DNA from: G963665545 sp963665545
GTDB taxonomy: Bacteria > Pseudomonadota > Gammaproteobacteria > Xanthomonadales > SZUA-36
Direction: 5' to 3'
NCBI GenBank assembly: GCA_963665545.2
Contig: CAXXKZ010000012.1
Span: 124,001 to 188,000, forward strand
Length of the DNA stretch: 64,000 bases
How positions within the stretch are numbered: the first letter of the stretch is position 1; each line of letters begins with the position of its first letter. The notes beneath the pieces were generated by a model that was not told the DNA's origin, did no database searches, and worked only from the letters and a program-made list of their open reading frames with translations. The translations under genes and the position numbers were made by a program. Below, piece by piece: positions 1 through 9,228 of the stretch.

Positions 1-1466
1 TCATTCAGACCGCTTTGGGTCCGGAATAACTCAAGAAAGCTGTAGGGGTCATTGTAATCGCTGATCCAGCCGGCCCTGAAAACCTGCGTGATTACCGCGG
101 TATTGCGATTCTGCAGAAATACCCGCCACTCCTCATTGATCAGGGAGGTATTGACACCCAGCACCTGCTTCCACATGGACGCAATCGCCAGGGCGATCTT
201 CTTGTGGTTTTCGCTGGTGTTGTAGCGAATCTCAATCCGCGGCGCGTTGTCGCGGGAATAGCCCGCCCGTTCAAACAGCCGCCGGGCCTCGTCCTCCCGC
301 TCAATCTGGGTCCAGGCAGCCCACTCAGGAGTTGCCGGCTCGTAATCACCAATACCCGGCGGCACCAGCGCAAACGAAGGCTCCTCGCCGAATTGGGTGA
401 CCTTGCCGGTTACCAGTTTGCGGTCAATGGCCAGCACCAGCGCCAACCTCAGGTCCGGATTATCGACGAAAGGTTCGGCCATCAGATTGAAGCCGAAAAA
501 GTAGGAACCCAGCCAGGGGCTGATGACCAGTTCATCGGGATAATGATCGGCCAGCCAGGCAAATTGGTTGTTGGGCACTTCATAGGTCCAGTCCAGTTCG
601 CGGGATCGAAACATCTTGATCGCGGTGGGCTGATCTTCAATAGGCAGGTAAATAACCTCATTCAGGATCACATTGGCCGCATCCCAATACCGGGGGTTCC
701 GCTCCACGACAATGCGTGATCTGACTTCCCACGCTGTTAGAACAAAGGCGCCGTTTGACACCAGGTTGCCCGGTCGGGAAAACCGACTGCCATGTTGCTC
801 CAGGCTGCGGCGATGAACCGGATAGGTCGAGGCGTGAGATAGCAAGCCCAGAAAGTAGGGCGTTGAGCTGGTCAGGTTGATCTGCAGAGTGTATTCATCC
901 AGTGAACTCACACCCAATTCACCCGGCGGCAATTCACCCTGCAGCACTTCCCTGGCGTTGACAATGGGCAGAAGAATATTGGCGTAGTTGGACGCAGTGC
1001 GAGGATCTGCACTACGCCGTAAACCAAATACAAAGTCCTCCGCGGTGATGGGGTCCCCATTGGACCAGCTTGCGTCGCGGCGCAGGTAAAATGTGTACGT
1101 TCTGCCGTCTCGCGAAATGTTCCAGCGCACTGCCGCGCCCGGGATGATCTTGCCATTCGGCGCCTCGGTGGTCAGCCCTTCAAACAGGTCACGCAGAATA
1201 TGTGATGATGGAATGCCCGCAGAGAGGTGCGGATCCAGGGTCTGGGGCTCCTCGCCATTTCCGCGCCTGAGTGACTGCTTGTCGGCCAGACCCGCAGGGT
1301 CCGGTCGCCCGTCAATCATGATCAGCTCGACCGGCCGCGGACGCTTTTCTCTTGTGAGGCTCGATTCGTCACTGACTGGTTCGCAGCCGGTCCCAAGCAG
1401 GGCAGCTCCGAGCACGGCAATCAATGCAGCTTGCCGTCCAGACCGTGGTGCCGCAGGTGGGAACAT
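1..1466 (-). CDS. Peptide ABC transporter substrate-binding lipoprotein, 3'-truncated by window edge
   Basis: Family 5 extracellular solute-binding protein (OppA/DppA type), expected to capture oligopeptides in the periplasm for an ABC importer. The ATG at 1466-1464 directly follows the TAG of the upstream paralogue (TAGATG). The N-terminus has a hydrophobic stretch ending in a lipobox (LLGTGC), so a lipoprotein anchor is likely. The body aligns with the upstream gene: MWKQVLGV, LINEEWRVF and the late motif AGWISDYNDPYSFLELF are all visible. The reading frame stays open to base 1, so the C-terminus lies outside the window. The two tandem copies suggest one transport operon. The substrate is not readable from sequence. 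Confidence 0.88.
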   Translation of the reverse strand, partial: MFPPAAPRSGRQAALIAVLGAALLGTGCEPVSDESSLTREKRPRPVELIMIDGRPDPAGLADKQSLRRGNGEEPQTLDPHLSAGIPSSHILRDLFEGLTTEAPNGKIIPGAAVRWNISRDGRTYTFYLRRDASWSNGDPITAEDFVFGLRRSADPRTASNYANILLPIVNAREVLQGELPPGELGVSSLDEYTLQINLTSSTPYFLGLLSHASTYPVHRRSLEQHGSRFSRPGNLVSNGAFVLTAWEVRSRIVVERNPRYWDAANVILNEVIYLPIEDQPTAIKMFRSRELDWTYEVPNNQFAWLADHYPDELVISPWLGSYFFGFNLMAEPFVDNPDLRLALVLAIDRKLVTGKVTQFGEEPSFALVPPGIGDYEPATPEWAAWTQIEREDEARRLFERAGYSRDNAPRIEIRYNTSENHKKIALAIASMWKQVLGVNTSLINEEWRVFLQNRNTAVITQVFRAGWISDYNDPYSFLELFRTQSGLN

Positions 1467-3053
1467 CTACTCCACCTCTAAGTAGCGTGAAAGGTGGATG
1501 TCCCTGACATTGTCCACATAACCATGGATTTTGGTGCTTACCAGATGGCGAGAAACATAGTAATAGAGCGGAATCACCGGCATTTCCGACATCAGGAAGG
1601 CCTCGGACGCCGCCAGCTTGTTCATTCGCTCAGCACCTTTTAGCTGGGTCGCATCACTCAGCATTTGGTCGTATCGCGCATTGCTGTAAAAGGTCGTGTT
1701 CAGTTCCGTATCGCTCAAAAAAAGGTCAAGAAAAGTGGTCGGATCGCCGAAGTCCGCAATCCATCCACCACGAAAAACTTCGGTTAATACCCCCATCTTC
1801 CGATTATTGACAAACACTTTCCATTCTTCATTGATCAATTCTGTGCTGACACCCAAAACTTGCTTCCACATCGCTGCAACCGCCACAACAACCCGGCGGT
1901 GGAGACTGGACGTGTTGTAGCGTATTTGCAGCCTCACCGAATCGCTGGCATTGTGACCCGACAGACGGTAAAGCCTCTGGGCCTCACGGATTCGCGCCTC
2001 CCGGTCCAACGCAGCGTATTCCTTCCCGATACCCCCGAAGGACCCAAGGCCCGGGGGAATGACGCCCCAGGCCGGCATCTCGCCGGAACCCAACACCACG
2101 CGAGCCAGCGTATCCCTGTCGATGGCAAGCGACAGGGCCTTTCTGAAGTCGATCGACTGCAGCATTGGCTTGCTGACATTCAGCCCCAGCCAGAAACTTC
2201 CCAAGTAGGCCTGCACCCGCAACTGTGATGGCAGGTTTTCACGCAACCACTGGTAGCGGCCGGATGGTATGGTCTCGGTAATATCGAGCTCTCCGGCCCG
2301 AAAACGGGCAAGTTCGGCAGTGGGCTCTTCCACCGGCAGGTAGGCAATTGATTCTATTGCCACGTTGCCGGCGTCATGAAAATTCTCATTGCGGGTCAGC
2401 AACAATTGCGCATGAGGCGACCAATCGGTCAGCGTAAACGCCCCGTTAACGGGGCTCTTGCGAGGCTTATCAATCGACTGCGAATGCAAGGGATAACTGA
2501 CCGGGTGTGCAAGAATCTCCAACAACCATGGGGCGGGGATTTCCAGCTCAATCTCCAAGGTGTGCGGCCCCAGCGCTCGGATGCCGATTGATTCCGGCGA
2601 AGTCCGCCCTGCCAGCACCGCACGCGCATTCATTACCGGGCTCAGAAGGCTCGCCGTCGGCCCGGCAGTGCCGGGTGCAAGGCCCCGCTTCCAGGCCCGC
2701 AGATAGTCTGCAGCGACAATGCCATCCCCGTTTGACCAGCGCGCCTCGGGGCGCAACTGAAATGTCCAGACCATGCCGTTGCTGCTGACCTCCCAGCTCA
2801 CAGCTCCGCCCGGAACTGGCTGCCCATCTGCGCCAAAACTGACCAGGCCTTCGCGCAGATCCCGCAACACATTGATTGCCGCCAGGCCCTGGGCGCGATG
2901 GATATGCAGGGAATCAGGCTCGGGACCCAAGCCACGTCGAATGACCATCGCCGACTCGGCCCGTACGTCGGCATGGGAATTGGCACAGAAAACCATTGCA
3001 ATCAATGCCGAGACAAGGCCCCGCACCGTTGCCTCAATCAGCGTCATCCCCAT
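1467..3053 (-). CDS. Peptide ABC transporter substrate-binding protein (OppA-like)
   Basis: 528-residue family 5 solute-binding protein with a hydrophobic N-terminal signal region (about residues 8-28). Typical motifs are LGPEPDSLHIHRA near the N-terminus, the SNGDGIVAADYLRAWKRGL segment, LSLAIDRDTLARVVLG in the middle, and GGWIADFGDPTTFLDLF near the end. It is a close paralogue of the gene that follows it without spacing. No lipobox cysteine is obvious, so this copy may be a free periplasmic protein. A second in-frame ATG two codons downstream is an alternative start. No permease or ATPase gene is in view. Confidence 0.9.
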   Translation of the reverse strand: MGMTLIEATVRGLVSALIAMVFCANSHADVRAESAMVIRRGLGPEPDSLHIHRAQGLAAINVLRDLREGLVSFGADGQPVPGGAVSWEVSSNGMVWTFQLRPEARWSNGDGIVAADYLRAWKRGLAPGTAGPTASLLSPVMNARAVLAGRTSPESIGIRALGPHTLEIELEIPAPWLLEILAHPVSYPLHSQSIDKPRKSPVNGAFTLTDWSPHAQLLLTRNENFHDAGNVAIESIAYLPVEEPTAELARFRAGELDITETIPSGRYQWLRENLPSQLRVQAYLGSFWLGLNVSKPMLQSIDFRKALSLAIDRDTLARVVLGSGEMPAWGVIPPGLGSFGGIGKEYAALDREARIREAQRLYRLSGHNASDSVRLQIRYNTSSLHRRVVVAVAAMWKQVLGVSTELINEEWKVFVNNRKMGVLTEVFRGGWIADFGDPTTFLDLFLSDTELNTTFYSNARYDQMLSDATQLKGAERMNKLAASEAFLMSEMPVIPLYYYVSRHLVSTKIHGYVDNVRDIHLSRYLEVE

Positions 3054-3156
3054 CGGTCAGCGGCCCAAATAATGCACAAGCGACGTCCGGCATTTACTGC
3101 ATGAGATGAGGGGAGTAGCATCAAGCGCCCAATCGCCTGATTACTGCAAATGAGTG

Positions 3157-3186
3157 TTGTATCCTAGAGTCTGTAAACACTATATA
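3157..3186 (+). promoter_or_regulatory. Candidate sigma70 promoter for gshA
   Basis: TTGTAT at 3157-3162 and TATATA at 3181-3186 are separated by 18 bases, about 140 bases upstream of the gshA start. The fit to consensus is moderate and there is no experimental support. Confidence 0.35.
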
Positions 3187-3326
3187 TGTCGTCACTGTTG
3201 GGTCTTGGAACGTATCGATCTGTTGTGATACTACACTGCCCCACTTCCGCCGTGCCAGCTATTAACGTGGCGTTCTGCGGCGACGATTGAAATAGTGTTA
3301 GCAAGCCCAGTCAACCGGAGGTGAGC

Positions 3327-4727
3327 GTGGCTTCTGAGAATTCAAAAAAAAGCAGCCTGGAGTACGACCCGGAGAATGAGCCGGTTCGGATTGAGCATGT
3401 AAACCAACTGTTGGAGTACATGGCCTCAGGCAGCAAGGACCAGAGCCAGTGGCGGCTCGGCACCGAGCATGAAAAGTTTGGCTTCACCACGGCTAATCTC
3501 AGGCCGCTTCCCTATGAAGGTGAACGAGGCATCAGGACCCTGTTGGATCTGCTGGCCAGCAATTTTGCCTGGAAGCCGGTCACCGAACATGGCAAGACCA
3601 TCGCGCTGTTGAATGACGAAGGGGCATCCATCACCCTGGAGCCCGGCGGTCAATTGGAACTCTCTGGCGCACTACTGGATAACCTGCACGAGACCTGCGA
3701 CGAAGTAAATACGCATCTGCACCAGGTTCGTTCAGTTGCAGAAACTATGGGAATAGGCTTCCTCGGCATGGGTTTTCACCCCAAGTGGCCCCGCTCCGAG
3801 ATGCAATGGATGCCCAAGGCAAGGTACGGCATCATGCGCGAGTACATGGGGAAAATGGGCACCATGGGCCGCGACATGATGACCCGAACCTGCACGGTGC
3901 AGGTCAATCTTGATTTCGGCTCCGAACAGGATATGGTGAAGAAATTCCGCACCAGCCTGGCCCTGCAGCCCATTGCAACGGCGCTGTTCGCCAACTCCCC
4001 GTTCACCGAAGGCCGCCCCAATGGCTACCTGAGCTTTCGATCACGCGTGTGGGAAGATACCGACCCCGACCGCACAGGCATGCTGCCTTTTGTCTTCGAA
4101 GACGGTATGGGATTTGAGCGATACACCGACTATATGCTCGATGTACCCATGTACTTTGTGTACCGCAACGGCGAATACATCGATGCATCGGGTCTGTCGT
4201 TCAGGGATTTCTTGCGCGGTGAATTGGCGTGCTGCCCTGGGGTGTTGCCGACGATCAAAGACTGGGAAGACCACCTGACAACGGCATTTCCCGAAGTCAG
4301 ACTCAAGCGATTTCTGGAAATGCGCGGTGCAGACGGCGGACCCTGGCGGCGGCTGTGCGCCCTGCCGGCGTTCTGGGCCGGATTGCTCTATCACGCGCCA
4401 TCGCTGGATGCCGCATGGTCTTTAAGTCAGGACTGGACCATGGAAGAAAGACTTAGACTCCGGCATGAGGCGCCGAAGTTGGGTTTGAAATGCAGTGTTC
4501 GCGGCCGGACTTTGCAGTCACTGGCGCTGGAGTTGATCGATCTTGCCCGTGATGGCCTCAGCGCGCGGGCAAGACTCAACGCGATGGGTGAAAACGAATG
4601 CGGGTACCTGGCGCCGCTGCAGGAAATTGCCGACAGCGGCGTGACACCGGCGGAACGCAAGTTGGCGCTCTATCACACAGAGTGGGACGAGTCTGTTGAC
4701 CCGCTGTTCTCCCTCTACTCCTACTAG
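3327..4727 (+). CDS. gshA: Glutamate-cysteine ligase, class 2 (plant type)
   Basis: First step of glutathione synthesis: ATP-dependent joining of L-glutamate and L-cysteine in the cytoplasm. About 466 residues, with the GCS2 signature: GTEHEKFGF near residue 45, ASITLEPGGQLELSG near residue 110, GFHPKWPR, MTRTCTVQVNLDF and FANSPF. The plant/proteobacterial type is distinct from E. coli GshA. GTG at 3327 is preferred because GGAGG at 3317-3321 sits five bases upstream; the GTG at 3321 would overlap this ribosome-binding site. The gene stands alone, divergent from the oppA-like genes. No gshB is in view. Confidence 0.93.
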   Translation: MASENSKKSSLEYDPENEPVRIEHVNQLLEYMASGSKDQSQWRLGTEHEKFGFTTANLRPLPYEGERGIRTLLDLLASNFAWKPVTEHGKTIALLNDEGASITLEPGGQLELSGALLDNLHETCDEVNTHLHQVRSVAETMGIGFLGMGFHPKWPRSEMQWMPKARYGIMREYMGKMGTMGRDMMTRTCTVQVNLDFGSEQDMVKKFRTSLALQPIATALFANSPFTEGRPNGYLSFRSRVWEDTDPDRTGMLPFVFEDGMGFERYTDYMLDVPMYFVYRNGEYIDASGLSFRDFLRGELACCPGVLPTIKDWEDHLTTAFPEVRLKRFLEMRGADGGPWRRLCALPAFWAGLLYHAPSLDAAWSLSQDWTMEERLRLRHEAPKLGLKCSVRGRTLQSLALELIDLARDGLSARARLNAMGENECGYLAPLQEIADSGVTPAERKLALYHTEWDESVDPLFSLYSY

Positions 4728-4741
4728 AACCTGTGAACAGG

Positions 4742-4767
4742 CCCTGGTATCTACCCCTGGTATCTAC
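4742..4767. repeat. 13-bp direct repeat, two copies
   Basis: CCCTGGTATCTAC occurs twice back to back. The second copy contains the stop codon of the DUF3617 gene on the minus strand. It is one of several short tandem duplications in this window. Confidence 0.85.
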
Positions 4768-5207
4768 GTGTCGCAGGGGCCGACTCTTTTACCTTCCCAG
4801 CTCATTGTTATTTCGAAGCTCTGACCGCCAAAGCTGGCGCTGATCAGACCCTCTCCCCGAACCGTGTCGCCGGTTGAGCTTGCCGTCCAGTCACCTTTCA
4901 TTTCGCTGCCCGTCGTCGGGCAGTTCATCGCCCAACGCATGGTGTTGCCATCAATTTGGGTGGTTTCGATCGTGCACCCTTCATCCATACCCTCGCTACT
5001 CATGGCATCCGGCGTGAGCATGTCCTCTTCCAGACACTGGTTGGTGGTCGTAACTTTGGGCTCACCCATCATGGGTGTGTTGACAATGGATGTCATCTCC
5101 CACTTGCCGGGGGTAATCGGGATACCCTGGTCCGATACCTGGGCCGATACCTGGGCGCCTGCCAGGTAAGTGACTGCTGCAACGCATGCGAACAAAATCC
5201 GTTTCAT
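4764..5207 (-). CDS. DUF3617-type secreted protein
   Basis: About 147 residues with an N-terminal signal peptide (MKRILFACVAAVTYLAG) and the DUF3617 hallmark PGKWEMTS, followed by cysteine-containing segments (NQCLEED, DEGCTIE, NCPTTGS). Members of this family are common in proteobacterial periplasms and have no assigned function. ATG at 5207 is chosen because GGAGAGAG lies just upstream; a start 12 codons earlier lacks a signal-like beginning. The mature N-terminus begins with a duplicated AQVS AQVS, encoded by a 12-bp tandem repeat at 5134-5157. Confidence 0.75.
   Translation of the reverse strand: MKRILFACVAAVTYLAGAQVSAQVSDQGIPITPGKWEMTSIVNTPMMGEPKVTTTNQCLEEDMLTPDAMSSEGMDEGCTIETTQIDGNTMRWAMNCPTTGSEMKGDWTASSTGDTVRGEGLISASFGGQSFEITMSWEGKRVGPCDT
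5134..5157. repeat. 12-bp in-frame tandem duplication in DUF3617 gene
   Basis: GATACCTGGGCC is repeated twice (last base differs) and encodes AQVSAQVS at the signal-peptide cleavage region. The reading frame is kept. Confidence 0.8.
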
Positions 5208-5265
5208 CTCTCTCTCCAGCAAACGCTTAGACGCCTTGATCAACAGGGGGAGGTGTGCGATTGCC

Positions 5266-5655
5266 TCAGCTTTCGCCGTCCACCCTGAATATTACAATTT
5301 TCCAGTCGCGGGCATTGCTGGCGCTGTGGTCATACCCCACGTAATAGGTTTTTCCTGCCTCAAAATCTGCTTCCAGGGGCGCAGCCTGGTGCCTGTTGAA
5401 GGACCTGCCAACCGTTTTGCAGTGCGTAGTATTGATCTTCGCACGGCCCTGTATGGTGTGCCTGCCGGCCGGAATTTCGAAAACCAGCTCTGGCACGATG
5501 GTTTCTATGCCATCGATCTTGTACACCTCAATGGGTGAAATGCACTGAACCGCCTTGCGGGCGCCGGTGACAATCGTGGCCGTGCCAGCGTCATCGCCAA
5601 GGACCGCCGCCGGGACCAACATCAGGCATGAAAGTATCAAAAGCCTCATTTTCAT
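5266..5655 (-). CDS. Small secreted protein of unknown function
   Basis: 129 residues with a clear signal peptide (MKMRLLILSCLMLVPAAVLG). The rest has alternating beta-like segments (VPELVFEIPAGRHTIQG, FEAGKTYYVGYD, WKIVIFRV) that suggest a small beta-sandwich or lipoprotein-like fold. Two cysteines (QCISP and THCKT) could pair in the periplasm. The family is not recognised. It is transcribed in the same direction as the DUF3617 gene 58 bases away, so the two may be co-expressed. The upstream side is the repeat block. Confidence 0.65.
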   Translation of the reverse strand: MKMRLLILSCLMLVPAAVLGDDAGTATIVTGARKAVQCISPIEVYKIDGIETIVPELVFEIPAGRHTIQGRAKINTTHCKTVGRSFNRHQAAPLEADFEAGKTYYVGYDHSASNARDWKIVIFRVDGES

Positions 5656-5698
5656 GGAAATACTCCTTGAGTATTGCGCATGAACATCATGACATAAA

Positions 5699-5836
5699 TT
5701 GAGTATCGCTTCCCTGCTCCCGCCTGCGGCGGAAGGCGGCTGCGCTCAACGGCACAATATTGAGTCTGGCTTCGCCAGCCATGCCTTCGGCTTGAGTATC
5801 GCTTCCCTGCTCCCGCCTGCGGCGGAAGGCGGCTGC
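5699..5836. repeat. 45-bp direct repeat, two copies 93 bp apart
   Basis: The same 45 bases (beginning TTGAGTATCGCTTCCCTGCT and ending GGAAGGCGGCTGC) occur at 5699-5743 and 5792-5836. Each copy contains an inner palindrome around CCGCCTGCGGCGG. A related copy in inverse orientation lies at 62344-62380. Open frames across this stretch look like by-products of the repeats. Confidence 0.85.
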
Positions 5837-5872
5837 ACGCACGGGGCCACGGCAGTAGTCATTCGGTCTCGT

Positions 5873-6150
5873 ACCAGCGTTAGGAAAGCCCCGTGAGCGG
5901 ACTGCTGGCCACGCCTTCAAGGATGCCGAGCGACGCACAAGCGACTGGGTCGCCGAGCCAGGGATGGCTCGGCGAGGCGACACGGAACAGGATGTTCCGT
6001 TGGAGCCGACCCACCAAGCGCGGAGAAGTGAGGGTAGCCCGAAGGGCCATCCGCCAGGCGTGGACAGCAGTCCGCTCATGGGGCTTTCCGGAGGTAGAAC
6101 AGAAGGAGCCCGGGCCACCAAGCGCGGAGAAGTGAGGGAAGCCGAGCCAT
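5873..6150. repeat. Composite palindromic repeat module
   Basis: An outer inverted repeat pairs GGAAAGCCCCGTGAGCGGAC (from about 5881) with its near-perfect complement ending at about 6093 (GTCCGCTCATGGGGCTTTCC). Between them lie smaller hairpins such as GCCGAGCCA/TGGCTCGGC. ACCAAGCGCGGAG plus AGTGAGGG occurs twice (about 6014 and 6117) and again in the element at 51.4-52.1 kb. The outer arms recur at 13.4 and 62.1 kb. No protein-coding potential is credible here. Confidence 0.75.
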
Positions 6151-6180
6151 GAATGGACCAGCGCCGTGCAGCTCATCAAG

Positions 6181-6616
6181 GGATCGTTCCCGCGCATCCT
6201 TGCGCTCCACGATCTAAGCACGCTGCACTGTGCGTGCTGGCTTCGTCTTTGATGCCTTGGGATCGTTCCCGCGCATCCTTGCGCTCCACGATCTAAGCAC
6301 GCTGCACTGTGCGTACTGGCTTCGTCTTTAATGCCTTGGGATCGTTCCCGCGCATCCTTGCGCTCCACGATCTAAGCACGCTGCACTGTGCGTACTGGCT
6401 TCGTCTTTAATGCCTTGGGATCGTTCCCGCGCATCCTTGCGCTCCACGATCTAAGCACGCTGCACTGTGCGTACTGGCTTCGTCTTTAATGCCTTGGGAT
6501 CGTTCCCGCGCATCCTTGCGCTCCACGATCTAAGCACGCTGCACTGTGCGTACTGGCTTCGTCTTTAATGCCTTGGGATCGTTCCCGCGCATCCTTGCGC
6601 TCCACGATCTAAGCAC
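6181..6616. repeat. 79-bp tandem repeat array, five full units plus a partial sixth
   Basis: Units start at 6181, 6260, 6339, 6418 and 6497, with a partial unit from 6576. Unit 1 differs at two bases from the others, which appear identical. Each unit begins with an inverted repeat (GATCGT...ACGATC enclosing GCGCA...TGCGC), followed by a second hairpin-like stretch around GCACGCTGCACTGTGC. Units abut with no spacers, so this is a minisatellite and not a CRISPR. It lies between the end of algC (6636) and the composite module. The last unit runs into a segment also found inside the hairpin at 62.1 kb. Confidence 0.92.
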
Positions 6617-6635
6617 ATCCTTGTGCAAAGACGCG

Positions 6636-9194
6636 TCAAAACGGCAAATCGAGGTCCAGGTTGAGCGACAATAATTGTTGACGAAAGACGGTCTTGATGC
6701 GCTCCAGCGCCTGTTCGGTATCGCCGTCGAATCGAACCACCAGAATGGACGTGGTGTTGGAAGCCCTTACCAGGCCCCAGCCATCATTGAAGTCAGCCCG
6801 TACGCCGTCAATGGTGTTGATCCGGGCGCCTTCAAACCGCGCCCTGGACTGGAAAGCCGCAACAAAGTCGTGGTTTTGACCTTCCTCCATTTCCACCTTC
6901 ATTTCCGGCGTACTGAAACTCGTGGGCAGGGCGTTCAGAATAGCTTCCGGAGGGGTATCGGTGCCGGACAAAATCTCCAACAGTCGGCAGGCCGCATAAA
7001 TCCCGTCATCGACCCCGTACCAGCGCTCTCCAAAAAAGAAATGACCGCTCATTTCACCGGCAAAGGGGGAACCAATTTCCTTCATCCTCGCCTTGATGAG
7101 GGAATGACCCGTCTTGTACATCACGGGAATACCGCCCGCCTCTTCGATCACTTTTGCCAGGTGCCCGGTGCACTTGACGTCGTAAATGATGGTCGCGCCT
7201 GGTTTACGGTCCAGTACGTCCAATGCGAGCAGCATCATGACCCGATCCGGGTAGATTATGGAACCACCCAATGTGACGACGCCCAACCTGTCGGCGTCGC
7301 CGTCAAGCGCCAGGCCGATATCGGCGTCCAGCATGCGTACCGCATCAATTAAGTCCGCCAGGTTCTTCGGGTCGCTGGGGTCAGGGTGGTGATTGGGGAA
7401 TGTTCCATCGACTTCGTCAAACAGCGGGAAAACCTCGGCGCCCACCGCTTGCAAAACATCGGCAGCACACACACCACCGATGCCGTTTCCGCAGTCGATC
7501 ACGACGCGCAAAGGACGCTCCATCTTTACATCGGAGGTAATTCTCTCGCGATACTGTTCCAATACATCAAGTTTGCTGACGGTTCCCTTGCCGACCCGCA
7601 CATCTCCCTTTTTGATGCGGTCATACATCCTGGTAATCTGGTCTCCATACAGCGTGTCACCGGCCACCATCACCTTGAAACCGTTGTAATCGGGCGGATT
7701 GTGACTGCCGGTAATGACAACACCGGAACCGGCGGCGAGTTCGTGTGCGGCAAAATACAACACCCCGGTCGGGACGGCACCAATATCAAGTACATCGCAA
7801 CCCGCGGAGAGCGCGCCTTCGGTCATGCCTGCGACCAGTTCGGGGCCCGAAAGACGGCCATCACGACCAATCACCAGCGGACCGGCATTCCTCTCCTGCA
7901 CCATCGTGCCCAGGATCTGACCGACCTTCGCTGCGATACCCCGGTCAAGCGTCTTGCCCACGATGCCGCGAATATCGTAGGCCCGGAAAATCGAGGGATC
8001 GAGCTCGACCAGGGGCTGAGTGGGACTCTGCCCTTGCCGCTTTGTAATGTTGTAACGCAGTCGCATCGGCGGCGGATCCATATCAGGGGCATTGATGGAA
8101 GTGCCCGCTTCATCGTCAAGCCGATCAGTGTCTTCTCTGCCTGCCTTACCGGAGGCCGCAGCTTGGCGTTCTGTAGTTGCCGTCCCGACGGGGATTGCAT
8201 CCTCTGCTGCTGGTTTCTCCGGCATTAGTATCTTGCCGTCTGGTCCACGAGGCAATTCACGCGCTTGCCTATCCATTTCGAGCTTCAAAAGCTCGTCCGT
8301 CTCCTTCTTACTATTTTCCTCTTTCTGCAATCTGGCCCAGGCCTTGTTCGTTCCATAAAAATACCAGCCGCCCAGCATCATCAGAAGGCCGGCGAAAAAC
8401 AGAAGCAAGCGCTGTTGCGAGGCCAGCAGGACAGTGGATCTCAATTGTGGAGTAATGATTCGGAACAAACTGCCGGGAACAATAGTGGCCTCCGGAAACT
8501 CACCCGCGATACCTGGATCTCCAACTGCCAGGAGGTCAGTCATCGCCTGGCGGCCGTTAAACTGCTTAAGCCCCAGGTAGCCTGCTGCCGGATCGCCAGG
8601 ATTGAATGTGGAAAATAGTATACTGGGGTCCAGCGTGACCATCAGGTAACCCGCCAACTCGTCATCGCGCTCCAACCGCCACGCATCGGCAAGACGAGGT
8701 GGTTGGAGGCTGGCGTGAATCTGCAGCGGTGCATTGCCGGTTAAGGACGCCTGAAACAACATGTCAATTACGGCAAATCCGTTGACGCCAATTTCGTCTG
8801 CAGAGAGGCTGATCAGGTCCGGCCCAAACACCTGGACCCCGTCAACCTCCGCAATACGGCTTTTCAGATACTTTGCCAGGTCAGCTTCGTACCGCGGATT
8901 TTCGATCGCGCCAATTGCTAGCCCAATTAGCTGTTCCTCAGCCAGAAGCTGGTCGAGAATCCGCGTTGCACCGGTCAGCTCGGCGATCACGTTATCTGCC
9001 TGTTTCGCAACAGCATTAATGGTTCTGATGCGGCTGGTGTCGCGCACCCAGGAAGTCAAGGTGAGCGCGACAAACGCCGAGCCCAGCACAGTCAGGACGA
9101 GCAGCAACCTGGCGTCAGTCTTTCGCCGCTCGAAGTGGGATTGAATATCACTGGCCTTATCGGCCACCCATGATTTGAGATTCTTCAGGTCCAT
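6636..9194 (-). CDS. algC: Phosphomannomutase/phosphoglucomutase with membrane N-terminal domain
   Basis: 852 residues in two parts. The C-terminal ~465 residues are an alpha-D-phosphohexomutase: RAYDIRG at about 404, the phosphoserine loop TGSHNP at 495-500, the metal site DGDADR at 631-636, and GEMSGHFFF later. It interconverts mannose-6-P/mannose-1-P and glucose-6-P/glucose-1-P, feeding LPS and exopolysaccharide precursors. The N-terminal part has membrane segments at about 29-50 and 258-280 flanking a periplasmic sensor-like region, then a charged linker. A similar long form is known for Pseudomonas AlgC. It lies 34 bases downstream of dut, so it is probably co-transcribed with coaBC-dut. 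Confidence 0.92.
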   Translation of the reverse strand: MDLKNLKSWVADKASDIQSHFERRKTDARLLLVLTVLGSAFVALTLTSWVRDTSRIRTINAVAKQADNVIAELTGATRILDQLLAEEQLIGLAIGAIENPRYEADLAKYLKSRIAEVDGVQVFGPDLISLSADEIGVNGFAVIDMLFQASLTGNAPLQIHASLQPPRLADAWRLERDDELAGYLMVTLDPSILFSTFNPGDPAAGYLGLKQFNGRQAMTDLLAVGDPGIAGEFPEATIVPGSLFRIITPQLRSTVLLASQQRLLLFFAGLLMMLGGWYFYGTNKAWARLQKEENSKKETDELLKLEMDRQARELPRGPDGKILMPEKPAAEDAIPVGTATTERQAAASGKAGREDTDRLDDEAGTSINAPDMDPPPMRLRYNITKRQGQSPTQPLVELDPSIFRAYDIRGIVGKTLDRGIAAKVGQILGTMVQERNAGPLVIGRDGRLSGPELVAGMTEGALSAGCDVLDIGAVPTGVLYFAAHELAAGSGVVITGSHNPPDYNGFKVMVAGDTLYGDQITRMYDRIKKGDVRVGKGTVSKLDVLEQYRERITSDVKMERPLRVVIDCGNGIGGVCAADVLQAVGAEVFPLFDEVDGTFPNHHPDPSDPKNLADLIDAVRMLDADIGLALDGDADRLGVVTLGGSIIYPDRVMMLLALDVLDRKPGATIIYDVKCTGHLAKVIEEAGGIPVMYKTGHSLIKARMKEIGSPFAGEMSGHFFFGERWYGVDDGIYAACRLLEILSGTDTPPEAILNALPTSFSTPEMKVEMEEGQNHDFVAAFQSRARFEGARINTIDGVRADFNDGWGLVRASNTTSILVVRFDGDTEQALERIKTVFRQQLLSLNLDLDLPF

Positions 9195-9228
9195 CTTCAG
9201 TATCCCGGACTCGACAACATATTAGTGC

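Noticed and set aside
5687..6368. Open frames across the repeat block
   Set aside because: They repeat with the DNA units, have no recognisable domains, and occur on both strands.
6181..6616. CRISPR array
   Set aside because: The 79-bp units abut without unique spacers and no cas genes are present; it is a tandem array.
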